Source: an uncultured Gemmiger sp. (GTDB taxonomy: Bacteria > Bacillota > Clostridia > Oscillospirales > Ruminococcaceae). Taken from it: a DNA stretch of 14,728 nt. This document shows, piece after piece, positions 1 to 5,812 of the stretch. Below the pieces are notes generated by a model. The model was given only the letters and a program-made list of their open reading frames with translations. It made no database searches and had not been told where the DNA came from. The DNA lies in assembly GCA_959018215.1 (NCBI GenBank), contig CAUEKL010000036.1:1-14728 (forward strand). Direction: 5' to 3'. A program made the position numbers and the translations under genes. The stretch's first letter is position 1. Each line of letters opens with the position of its first letter.

Positions 1-1
1 G

Positions 2-115
2 CGCAAGGCCGAAGCCGCCTATGCCAACCTGAACGCCCACTTTACATGGGATGCGGTCTTTGCTAAAATAATGGCGATCGCCCGGGAAAAAACCAAGGAA
101 GGGACCGGGGCCTGA
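2..115 (+). CDS. C-terminal end of a probable glycosyltransferase (5' truncated by window)
   Basis: An open frame enters from the left edge and ends at TGA 113-115, giving about 37 residues that include the stretch AHFTWDAVFAKI. An aromatic-Trp 'F-W-x-x-V-x-x-I' tail followed by a short charged end is typical of the last helix of GT4/GT1-type glycosyltransferases, where it packs back on the N-terminal Rossmann domain. It lies 27 bp upstream of a GT2 gene on the same strand with no terminator between, so the two are probably in one surface-polysaccharide operon. The family call is inferred from a short tail plus context. Nothing about substrate can be said. Confidence 0.5.
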   Translation, partial: RKAEAAYANLNAHFTWDAVFAKIMAIAREKTKEGTGA

Positions 116-142
116 ACCCCGCCCGAAAAAAAGGAAGCAGCT

Positions 143-862
143 ATGTCAAAATTGCTTATTGTCATCCCCGCTTACAACGAGGAAGCCAACATTGAAAAAG
201 TGGTGGGCAACCTGGTGACGAACTACCCCCAGTACGATTATGTGGTGGTCAACGATGGCAGCCGGGACCATACCGCGGCCATCTGCCGGGCCAACGGCTA
301 CCGCCTTATCGACCTGCCGGTGAATCTGGGCCTGGCCGGCGCCTTCCAGACCGGCCTGCGCTATGCCGCCGAAAACGGCTACGACTGCGCCATCCAGATG
401 GATGCCGACGGCCAGCACAAACCGGAATACATCGCCCCCATGCTGGCGGAACTGGAAGAAGGGGCGGACATTGTCATCGGCAGCCGGTTCCTCACGGTGA
501 AAAAGCCCAAGACCCTGCGCATGCTGGGCAGCTATATCATCAGCTGGGCCATCCGGCTGACCACCGGGCGGGCCATCTGCGACCCCACCTCCGGCATGCG
601 GATGTTCAACCGCGCCATGGTGGAGGAGTTTGCCCAGAACCTGAACTACGGTCCCGAGCCGGATACCATCAGCTACCTCATCAAGAACGGCGCCGTTGTC
701 AAGGAAGTGCAGGTCCGGATGGGGGAACGCACCGCCGGCCAAAGCTACCTGACTTTTTACAAAAGTATCCAGTATATGGTCAAGATGTCCATTTCCATTC
801 TGCTGATCCAGTGGTTCCGCAAACGCGACACCGAAACCCCCTACCCGGAAAGGAGCCTGTGA
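143..862 (+). CDS. Family 2 glycosyltransferase (DPM1/polyprenyl-phosphate sugar transferase-like)
   Basis: This 239-aa protein is a GT-A fold glycosyltransferase. The nucleotide-binding start VIPAYNEE lies at 7-14, VVNDGSRDHT at 35-44, and the metal-binding DxD-type motif MDADGQ at 86-91. Further on are IGSRF (112-116) and DPTSGMRMF (147-155), the acceptor-loop signature of the dolichol/undecaprenyl-phosphate mannose or glucose synthase subgroup. The protein has no multi-pass C-terminal membrane domain, only one hydrophobic stretch at about 210-226 that probably anchors it at the inner membrane face. An AAGGAAG ribosome site precedes the ATG. It sits between a glycosyltransferase tail and a DUF2304 gene starting 1 nt after its stop, an arrangement common in cell-wall or capsular polysaccharide loci. 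It probably loads a sugar onto a polyprenyl-phosphate carrier or extends a glycan; donor and acceptor are unknown. Confidence 0.9.
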   Translation: MSKLLIVIPAYNEEANIEKVVGNLVTNYPQYDYVVVNDGSRDHTAAICRANGYRLIDLPVNLGLAGAFQTGLRYAAENGYDCAIQMDADGQHKPEYIAPMLAELEEGADIVIGSRFLTVKKPKTLRMLGSYIISWAIRLTTGRAICDPTSGMRMFNRAMVEEFAQNLNYGPEPDTISYLIKNGAVVKEVQVRMGERTAGQSYLTFYKSIQYMVKMSISILLIQWFRKRDTETPYPERSL

Positions 863-863
863 G

Positions 864-1226
864 ATGCTGTTCGACCAAATGATCATCCGGGTCTGCCTCA
901 TCGTGGGCAGCCTGGTCACCGCCATGTACGTGCTCATGCGGGTGCGCCGCGCCAAGGTCCAGATCGAGGATACCATCTTCTGGCTGCTGTTCAGCGTGGT
1001 GCTGCTGGTGCTGGCCATCTTCCCCGGCATCGCCTACTGGGCCTCCCGCCTGCTGGGCTTCCAGAGCCCCATCAACTTTGTGTATATCGTCATCATCTTT
1101 CTGCTGCTGGCCAAACAGTTCTTTCTGTCCATCCGCATCAGCCAGATGGACTCCCGCCTGCGCATCCTCACCGAACAGGTGGCCCTGGACCGGGAAAAGG
1201 TGGAGCGGGAGAAATTGGACCTGTGA
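864..1226 (+). CDS. DUF2304 family small membrane protein
   Basis: This 120-aa protein has three predicted hydrophobic segments (about 5-24, 37-58 and 68-90), with a basic loop RVRRAKVQ after the first. A charged, probably coiled-coil C-terminus (about 94-120) contains QMDSRLRILTEQVALDREK. The combination of three helices, 'IEDTIFWLLFSVVLL' and a cytoplasmic heptad-like tail is characteristic of DUF2304. Family members nearly always sit beside GT2 enzymes in polysaccharide loci, and this gene begins 1 nt after the GT2 stop, so it is translationally coupled. The ribosome site (AAGGAG at 849-854) lies inside the upstream gene. A role as membrane partner of the glycosyltransferase is inferred; no biochemical function is established for the family to my knowledge. 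Confidence 0.85.
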   Translation: MLFDQMIIRVCLIVGSLVTAMYVLMRVRRAKVQIEDTIFWLLFSVVLLVLAIFPGIAYWASRLLGFQSPINFVYIVIIFLLLAKQFFLSIRISQMDSRLRILTEQVALDREKVEREKLDL

Positions 1227-1228
1227 CC

Positions 1229-1257
1229 TTGCCACCATCCTGTATTTATGGTATACT
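1229..1257 (+). promoter_or_regulatory. Sigma-A-type promoter for the 96-aa gene
   Basis: TTGCCA at 1229-1234 and TATACT at 1252-1257 are separated by exactly 17 bp. The -35 begins 3 nt after the stop codon of the DUF2304 gene. The small gene at 1330 therefore has its own promoter, although no terminator separates it from the upstream operon. Confidence 0.75.
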
Positions 1258-1329
1258 GACTTAGTATCATCAAAAAAACCAAAACTGGCATTTTGTAGCA
1301 GATAACCCCCCGTGAAAGAAGGTATTCCT

Positions 1330-1620
1330 ATGGCTTTTACCCCTCAGCTGACCTATAAAGGCCGCCCGCTGGTGCGCTGCGGCAACGACATCTACTACGG
1401 CAAGATGACGGACCCTTATATCGTCTACCTGCAGATCCTGACCACCAAAAAGGAAAACGGCATCGATGTGGCCGACAAGGTCCACATCATCCTGCTGTCC
1501 ACCGATGACTCCAAACCCCTGCCCGAGCGCATCGCCCGCCAGGCCAACAAGGTGGGGCTGTTCAACGCCCTGTCCTTCGGCGACATCATGCTGCGCGGCC
1601 AGCTCAAGGAAACCAAATAA
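1330..1620 (+). CDS. Conserved-looking small protein of unknown function (96 aa)
   Basis: I chose the ATG at 1330 because AGAAGG lies 7 nt upstream. The frame also opens at a GTG at 1312, six codons earlier, but that start has no ribosome site. The product is 96 aa, soluble, without signal peptide or membrane segment. It starts MAFTPQLTYKGRPLVRCGN and contains YYGKMTDPYIVYLQIL, VADKVHIILLSTD and a C-terminal FGDIMLRGQL. Alternating hydrophobic strands suggest a small beta-rich fold. I do not recognise a named family; the style resembles short hypothetical proteins widespread in clostridia. It is a monocistronic unit between a good promoter and a good terminator, so it is very probably a real expressed gene. 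No function can be assigned. Confidence 0.8.
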   Translation: MAFTPQLTYKGRPLVRCGNDIYYGKMTDPYIVYLQILTTKKENGIDVADKVHIILLSTDDSKPLPERIARQANKVGLFNALSFGDIMLRGQLKETK

Positions 1621-1635
1621 AGACATTGAAGCCTT

Positions 1636-1664
1636 CCGCCGGGAATTTCCCCGGCGGCTTTTTT
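1636..1664 (+). terminator. Intrinsic terminator of the 96-aa gene
   Basis: An 8-bp perfect GC stem, CCGCCGGG (1636-1643) with CCCGGCGG (1650-1657), has a 6-nt loop and is followed by CTTTTTT. It lies 15 nt after the stop codon. Confidence 0.9.
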
Positions 1665-1676
1665 ATGCCCCGGGCC

Positions 1677-1705
1677 TTGCATTTTGCAAAAGAGGGTTGT
1701 ATAAT
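1677..1705 (+). promoter_or_regulatory. argF promoter
   Basis: TTGCAT at 1677-1682 and a perfect TATAAT at 1700-1705 are separated by 17 bp. The predicted start is near 1712, leaving a leader of about 45 nt. AAGGAG (1741-1746) precedes the argF ATG at 1757. A second TATAAT at 1734-1739 lacks a spaced -35. Confidence 0.85.
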
Positions 1706-1711
1706 AATACA
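1698..1711. promoter_or_regulatory. ARG-box-like palindrome (candidate ArgR/AhrC operator) on the argF -10
   Basis: TGTAT-AATA-ATACA is a perfect inverted repeat with 5-bp arms and a 4-nt centre that covers the -10 hexamer. ArgR/AhrC operators have the half-site layout TGNAT-N4-ATNCA (usually TGAAT...ATTCA), which this matches apart from one symmetric A-to-T change. The position over the -10 of an arginine-biosynthesis gene fits repression. The regulator gene is not in the window. The A+T-rich -10 could also produce such a match by chance. Confidence 0.5.
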
Positions 1712-1756
1712 CGAATCTTGTAAATTTATGCAGTATAATCAAAGGAGCGTTCCATC

Positions 1757-2752
1757 ATGGCGCAATGTGATCTCAAGGGGCGGGACTTCCTGACCCTGCT
1801 GGACTTTACCCCTGCCGAAATTGAAAGTCTGCTGGAACTGGCCGCAGACCTGAAAGCCAAAAAGAAGGCGGGCATCCCCCACGATACCCTGCGGGGCAAG
1901 AATGTGGCCCTGATTTTTGAAAAGACCTCCACCCGCACCCGCTGCAGCTTTGAGGTGGCCGCCCACGATCTGGGCATGGGCAGCACCTACCTGGACCCTA
2001 CCGGCAGCCAGATCGGAAAGAAGGAATCCATCGCCGACACCGCCCGGGTGCTCAGCTCCATGTTTGAGGGCATCGAGTACCGGGGCTATGGCCAGGCCAT
2101 TGTGGAGGAGCTGGCCAGATACTCCAAGGTACCGGTGTGGAACGGCCTGACCAACGAGTTCCATCCCACCCAGATCCTGGCGGACTTCCTCACCCTGAAG
2201 GAGCACTTCGGCCATCTGAAGGGCCTGACCCTGGCTTACATGGGGGATGCCCGGTACAACATGGGCAACTCCCTGATGATCGGCTGCGCCAAGATGGGGC
2301 TGCACTTTGTGGCCTGCGCCCCCAAGGCCTACTGGCCCGACCCCAAGCTGGTGGAGAAGTGCCAGGCCATTGCCGCCGGGACCGGGGCCACCATCACCCT
2401 GACCGAGGACACCGACGGGGTCAAGGGCGCCGACGCGGTGTATACCGACGTGTGGGTGAGCATGGGCGAGCCGGTGGAAGTGTGGGCCGAGCGCATCGAG
2501 GCCCTGGCCCCCTACCAGGTCAACGCCGAGCTCATGGCCAAGGCCGGACCCCAGGCGGTGTTCATGCACTGCCTGCCCGCCTACCACGACCACAAGACGG
2601 CCGTGGGCAAGGAGATGGGGGAAAAGTTCGGCCGCGCCGAGATGGAAGTCACCAACGAAGTCTTTGAAGGGCCCCAGTCGGTAGTGTTCCAGGAAGCGGA
2701 AAACCGGATGCACACCATCAAGGCGGTCATGGCCGCCACCCTGGGCGCCTGA
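1757..2752 (+). CDS. argF: Ornithine carbamoyltransferase
   Basis: This 331-aa protein has the usual family length and converts carbamoyl phosphate and L-ornithine to L-citrulline in the cytoplasm. All signatures are visible: the carbamoyl-phosphate loop STRTR at 58-62, HPTQ at 136-139, the ornithine-binding DVWVSMGE at 230-237, and the catalytic-Cys motif HCLPA at 270-274. The domains are a carbamoyl-phosphate-binding half (about 1-150) and an ornithine-binding half (about 155-315). Whether it is anabolic (argF) or catabolic (arcB) cannot be settled from the protein alone. The absence of arcA/arcC neighbours and the ARG-box-like site on the promoter favour the biosynthetic role. It is monocistronic, with its own promoter and terminator. 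The ATG at 1757 has AAGGAG 10 nt upstream. Confidence 0.96.
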   Translation: MAQCDLKGRDFLTLLDFTPAEIESLLELAADLKAKKKAGIPHDTLRGKNVALIFEKTSTRTRCSFEVAAHDLGMGSTYLDPTGSQIGKKESIADTARVLSSMFEGIEYRGYGQAIVEELARYSKVPVWNGLTNEFHPTQILADFLTLKEHFGHLKGLTLAYMGDARYNMGNSLMIGCAKMGLHFVACAPKAYWPDPKLVEKCQAIAAGTGATITLTEDTDGVKGADAVYTDVWVSMGEPVEVWAERIEALAPYQVNAELMAKAGPQAVFMHCLPAYHDHKTAVGKEMGEKFGRAEMEVTNEVFEGPQSVVFQEAENRMHTIKAVMAATLGA

Positions 2753-2776
2753 ACCCGGCTGCCAATAATAACACAA

Positions 2777-2813
2777 AAAGGCCCGTCCCCTGTGCGGCAG
2801 GAGACGGGCCTTT
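2777..2813. terminator. Bidirectional terminator after argF
   Basis: AAAGGCCCGTC (2777-2787) pairs perfectly with GACGGGCCTTT (2803-2813) around a 15-nt loop. The + strand reads through TTTCCTTATT. On the - strand the stem is followed by TTTTTGTG. It lies between convergent argF and cstA and could serve both. Confidence 0.85.
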
Positions 2814-2841
2814 CCTTATTATATAAGAGGTACACAGCAAA

Positions 2842-2879
2842 GCGCCGGGGCGCTCCCCAAAAGGGGAACGCCCCGGCGC
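2842..2879 (-). terminator. Strong GC hairpin downstream of cstA
   Basis: GCGCCGGGGCG (2842-2852) pairs with CGCCCCGGCGC (2869-2879), and a further inner stem CCCC/GGGG closes an AAAA loop (2859-2862). It begins 26 nt past the cstA stop. On the - strand it is followed only by TTTGCTGTG, a short U-tract, so it may act together with the 2777-2813 hairpin as a tandem terminator. Confidence 0.75.
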
Positions 2880-2905
2880 AGGTTTGCTTGTTTGCCCGGC
2901 CACAA

Positions 2906-4600
2906 TCAGGCAGCGGTGGTTTCGCTGTTCTTGCGGGCGGCGAAGTAGGCGCGCAGAGAGTTGACCACGATGGTCACGCCCAGGGCGATGAGCAGCACGG
3001 CCAGGATCAGCTGCAGGCCTTCCACCAGGAAGGTGGCGCTGCCGGCCTGGTAAGCCTTGATCATGGCGATCAGGCGCTGCACCAGAGCGGTGAAGGTGAC
3101 GCAGAGCATGATGATCAGCGGCGGGAACAGCATCTTGTTGCTGCGGCCGGTGACCTTCAGGAAGACGCACAGGGTGACCAGCACCAGAGCGGACAGCAGC
3201 TGGTTGGCGGCGCCGAATAGGGGCCAGATGTTGGCGTAGCCGATCTTGGCCAGGATGAAGCCGTAGATCAGGGTGACCAGGGTGGACACATAGGTGTTGC
3301 ACAGGGCCTTGCGCCAGGGAGCGGCATGTTCCATGTCCTCCACGGCCAGCAGTTCCTGCAGGCTCATACGGCCGATACGGGACACGGCATCCAGGCTGGT
3401 CAGGGCCAGGGCGGACACGCACATGGTCATGAAGCACTGGGCCACATACACGGGCACGCCGAACATCTCAAAGAAACCGGCCACACCGGCGCTGAAGATC
3501 TGGAAGGGGGTGCCGCTGGCAGGGGTGCCGTCCGCGGCGGCGGCAGCACCGGCCACGCACAGGGCCAGCACGGCCAGCAGGCTTTCCAGCACCATGGCGC
3601 CGTAGCCGACCTTCAGCATATCTTTTTCATTGGCAATGGTCTTGGAAGAAGTGCCGCTGGACACCAGGCTGTGGAAGCCGGAAACGGCGCCGCAGGCCAC
3701 GGTGACGAACAGGATGGGGAACAGATCGCCCAGGCTGTCGTTGTGGAAGCCGGTGTAAGCGGGCAGGTTCATGGAGGGGTGGGCCACCACCAGGCCGACC
3801 ACCGCACCGGCGATCATGCCGATGAACATGAAGGTGGTCATGGCGTCACGGGGCTGCTTCAGCAGCCACATGGGCAGAACAGCAGTAAAGAAGATGTACA
3901 CAAAGGTGATGTAGATCCAGGCGTCCTTGCCGGCGATGAGGGGCATGACCATGCCCAGGGCCAGCGAGGCGATGGTGCAGACCAGACCCACCAGACCTTC
4001 CTTCCAGCCGGTCAGGTGCAGGCGGCGCTGCATCACGCCGAACAGGATGGCAAAGACGATGAAGAACAGGGAGATGCTGCCCGCTGCACCGTTGGTGGTG
4101 GCGGTGGCGGCCAGGTTGCCTTCGGCGTCATAGGCGTTGAAGGTGCCGGCCACCATGTCGGCAAAGGCCGCAATGACCAGACCGCAGAACAGCCAGCTGA
4201 ACAGCAGGAACAGCTTGCGGCCGGTTTTGCCGATATACTTCTCGATCAGAAGGCCCATGGATTTGCCTTCGTTCTTGACGCTGGCGTACAGAGCACCGAA
4301 GTCGGTGACCGCACCGAAGAATACGCCGCCGATGAGAATCCACAAAAGCACCGGCACCCAGCCGAACACCGCCGCCTGAATGGCACCGGTGACGGGGCCT
4401 GCGCCCGCAATGGAGGAGAACTGGTGGCTGAACACGGTCCAGCCGTCGGTGGGAACGTAGTCTTTGCCGTCGTTTTTGACCACGGCCGGGGTCTTGGCGT
4501 TTTCGTCAATGCCCCAGGTGCGGGCGATCCAGCGGCCGTACAGCACATAGGCCGCCACCAGGCACACCGCAGCGATGAGAACGATCACGAGTGTGTTCAT
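2906..4600 (-). CDS. cstA: CstA-family transporter (carbon starvation protein; peptide or pyruvate transporter)
   Basis: This 564-aa polytopic membrane protein has roughly 15-16 hydrophobic helices throughout its length. Family hallmarks are FSHQFSSIAGAGPVTG at 57-72 and SGFHSLVSSGTSSKTI at 307-322, both in the conserved CstA core. A C-terminal 5-helix region runs from about 380 to the end. The family includes E. coli CstA and BtsT/YjiY, reported to import peptides or pyruvate. At 564 aa it is shorter than the E. coli proteins (about 700) and nearer the Bacillus type. GGAAGGAA lies 7 nt before the ATG at 4600, and the next residues are the first membrane helix. It is the only gene behind a T-box leader, so its expression should rise when a particular tRNA is uncharged. 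That argues for amino-acid or peptide uptake rather than, or in addition to, pyruvate; this is inference. Confidence 0.92.
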   Translation of the reverse strand: MNTLVIVLIAAVCLVAAYVLYGRWIARTWGIDENAKTPAVVKNDGKDYVPTDGWTVFSHQFSSIAGAGPVTGAIQAAVFGWVPVLLWILIGGVFFGAVTDFGALYASVKNEGKSMGLLIEKYIGKTGRKLFLLFSWLFCGLVIAAFADMVAGTFNAYDAEGNLAATATTNGAAGSISLFFIVFAILFGVMQRRLHLTGWKEGLVGLVCTIASLALGMVMPLIAGKDAWIYITFVYIFFTAVLPMWLLKQPRDAMTTFMFIGMIAGAVVGLVVAHPSMNLPAYTGFHNDSLGDLFPILFVTVACGAVSGFHSLVSSGTSSKTIANEKDMLKVGYGAMVLESLLAVLALCVAGAAAAADGTPASGTPFQIFSAGVAGFFEMFGVPVYVAQCFMTMCVSALALTSLDAVSRIGRMSLQELLAVEDMEHAAPWRKALCNTYVSTLVTLIYGFILAKIGYANIWPLFGAANQLLSALVLVTLCVFLKVTGRSNKMLFPPLIIMLCVTFTALVQRLIAMIKAYQAGSATFLVEGLQLILAVLLIALGVTIVVNSLRAYFAARKNSETTAA

Positions 4601-4666
4601 AAAATAATTCCTTCCTCTTCTTTGGTTTTGCAGGTCTCAGCAGCCAAATGCGGCGGGCGGGATATG

Positions 4667-4726
4667 AAAAAAGCCCCCGTCCCTGCTTCCCCACAGTTTC
4701 CTGTGAAGGTTGCAAAGACGAAGGCT
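4667..4726 (-). terminator. T-box leader terminator
   Basis: On the - strand AGCCTTCGTCTTTGC (4726-4712) pairs with GCAGGGACGGGGGCT (4686-4672) in 15 consecutive pairs including G-U wobbles. It carries an internal CACAG-GAAA-CTGTG hairpin and is followed by TTTTTT. The 5' arm overlaps the antiterminator partner CTTTGC, giving the expected mutually exclusive structures. The structure ends about 66 nt before the cstA ATG. Confidence 0.88.
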
Positions 4727-5053
4727 TGCATTCCGATTGTTCCGGGGGATTCTGGCCCCCTGCAGGCTTCCGCGTTACCACTTTGCTTGCCGCTTTCGCA
4801 CAAAAACGGCCACTCTGCCGCAGGGGATACGGTGCACCCGGCATTGCCCCCGCGCTCCCTGGTAACGGTGGGATTCCGGCCTGAATTACAAGCGATCCCG
4901 GCCCTTCCGGCCAAGGGTACGCCTTCACGCAGGCTGCTCGCAGGTGAGAACCCCTTCGCGCCTTGCTGCCGCCTCGCACAACCGGCGGCTTTCTGAAAGC
5001 GGTGAGCAAAAGGGTCATGTCCTGTTCGTCGCATTTGACTGATGAAACTGTCT
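4667..5053 (-). promoter_or_regulatory. T-box leader (tRNA-sensing riboswitch) controlling cstA
   Basis: Read on the - strand, the leader has the T-box parts in order. Base stem I is CAGG/CCTG (5021-5024 with 4941-4944), followed by a 9-bp helix CCCTTTTGC/GCGAAGGGG. A distal arm has an AG-bulge-like CAGAAAG, stem GCCGCC/GGCGGC and a GGTTGTG terminal loop. A stem III hairpin precedes the T-box-like sequence AGTGGTAACGCGG (4770-4782; canonical form TGGNACCGCGG). The antiterminator arm GCAAAG (4781-4786) can pair with CTTTGC (4712-4717), which is also part of the terminator stem. The specifier loop 3' strand is TTCTCA (4945-4950). CUC followed by A (Leu; 4946-4948) fits the usual purine after the specifier; UUC (Phe; 4948-4950) is the alternative. 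The TGGU bulge predicts discriminator A, true for both tRNAs. Confidence 0.85.
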
Positions 5054-5056
5054 ATT

Positions 5057-5085
5057 AATTTATACCCATTGCCCCGAAATGTCAA
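5057..5085 (-). promoter_or_regulatory. Promoter of the T-box/cstA transcript
   Basis: On the - strand a perfect TTGACA (5085-5080) is followed by an A+T-rich -10. TAAATT (5062-5057) has 17-bp spacing and TATAAA (5064-5059) has 15-bp spacing. The start would fall near 5050, just upstream of stem I of the T-box, giving a leader of about 450 nt. Confidence 0.7.
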
Positions 5086-5335
5086 TTCAATCCGCGGAAG
5101 TTCGGCGAAAAAGCGGAGCGATACCGAATTTCGGCAGGCAAATTTGGACAAATTGTGAATAAAAGCAAGAAATCTGTCCCAAAAACCGTACAAACAAAGG
5201 CGCTCCGGCAGGGCGGGGCTGTGGCCGCGAGCGAATACGACTGTGTATTTATGCAGTTTGCATGCAGCGGACAAGGGTGCCGGAAGCCGTGAAACTAGCC
5301 AATCGGGGGGGCGTGTTTCTTGTGCAGCCGGTCCA
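5086..5335. other. Intergenic stretch without recognised features
   Basis: This stretch lies between the divergent cstA and 80-aa-gene promoters. I see A+T-rich patches near 5135-5165 and a TGCATGCA palindrome near 5258-5265. There is no convincing ORF with a ribosome site, no terminator and no structured RNA signature. Confidence 0.4.
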
Positions 5336-5365
5336 TTGACGGCAAAAAGAGAGCGCTGGTATAGT
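5336..5365 (+). promoter_or_regulatory. Promoter of the 80-aa membrane protein gene
   Basis: TTGACG (5336-5341) and TATAGT (5360-5365) are separated by 18 bp, with an extended -10 TGG directly before the hexamer. An overlapping TATAAT at 5365-5370 would give a 23-bp spacer and is less likely. The start lies near 5372, leaving a leader of about 40 nt. Confidence 0.7.
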
Positions 5366-5411
5366 ATAATCAAGAACAGGTATCTGATTTCCTGCAAAGG
5401 AGGGAAAGGGT

Positions 5412-5654
5412 ATGCAGGCATGGCAATGGCTGATCCTGGTACTGGTGGTGGTGATCCTGGCGCCGGTGGTGCCCCGCGTGCTGGCCAAGCTCGACGCCAG
5501 ACGGCAGCTGCGGGGAGAGATCCCTGAGCGTAAGGCGAGCGAGAACTTCCACCCCGATACCCCGCACCCCGGGGACGGCAGCAGCACCGACGGGGAGATC
5601 CTGGCCGGGCAGGCAAAGATGAAGTCCGGGCAGAATGTGATGGGGATGAAATGA
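5412..5654 (+). CDS. Small single-pass membrane protein (80 aa), unknown function
   Basis: A near-perfect ribosome site AAGGAGGG (5397-5404) lies 7 nt before the ATG, and a promoter lies just upstream, so expression is likely. Residues 5-24 form one hydrophobic helix (WQWLILVLVVVILAPVVPRV). A basic KLDARRQLRGE stretch follows, then a hydrophilic Pro/Gly/Ser-rich tail of about 45 residues. The positive charges after the helix predict a short N-terminus outside and the tail in the cytoplasm. No cleavable signal site stands out. I do not recognise a family. It is divergent from cstA and followed by a 24-codon ORF, neither of which explains it. Small proteins of this shape often bind or regulate a larger membrane complex, but nothing here identifies the partner. 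Confidence 0.75.
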   Translation: MQAWQWLILVLVVVILAPVVPRVLAKLDARRQLRGEIPERKASENFHPDTPHPGDGSSTDGEILAGQAKMKSGQNVMGMK

Positions 5655-5692
5655 CTTTTCCCCAGGGAACCTTCCGGAAAGGAGAGGCCGAG

Positions 5693-5767
5693 ATGAAAAA
5701 GAGCGAGAGACTGTCCCTGGCACTCCTGCAGACCAGTCCGTGCTGCAGACGGCAGAAAGCCGACTGA
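5693..5767 (+). CDS. Possible 24-aa small ORF
   Basis: An ATG at 5693 is preceded by AAAGGAG 8-9 nt upstream and is read for 24 codons to TGA. The peptide starts MKKSERLSLALLQTSPCCRR and ends QKAD. It lies 38 nt after the stop of the 80-aa gene on the same strand and could be cotranscribed with it. The good ribosome site is the main argument; there is no recognised homolog and no second copy in the window. It has a Cys-Cys pair and a basic character. It may equally be a chance ORF running into the repeat region. Confidence 0.35.
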   Translation: MKKSERLSLALLQTSPCCRRQKAD

Positions 5768-5812
5768 CGGGGATGGTTTGCTTGTTCTAGGCGGACGGCA
5801 GCCCGCTTACAG

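Noticed and set aside
4745..4800. A second, tandem T-box stem I suggested by CAGAGTGGCCG...GCGAAAGCGGC on the - strand
   Set aside because: It looks like the distal arm of stem I, but there is no specifier-bearing 3' strand before the T-box sequence. It pairs well as an ordinary stem III hairpin.
3326..4996. A 556-codon + strand open frame opposite cstA and its leader
   Set aside because: It is antisense to a clear transporter and crosses the T-box leader. Its composition is of the shadow type (His/Gly/Gln-rich) with no start signal.
5765..5767. Selenocysteine recoding at the TGA of the 24-codon ORF
   Set aside because: The continuation meets in-frame sequence without conservation clues and runs into the hairpin repeat; no SECIS-like element next to the TGA is evident.
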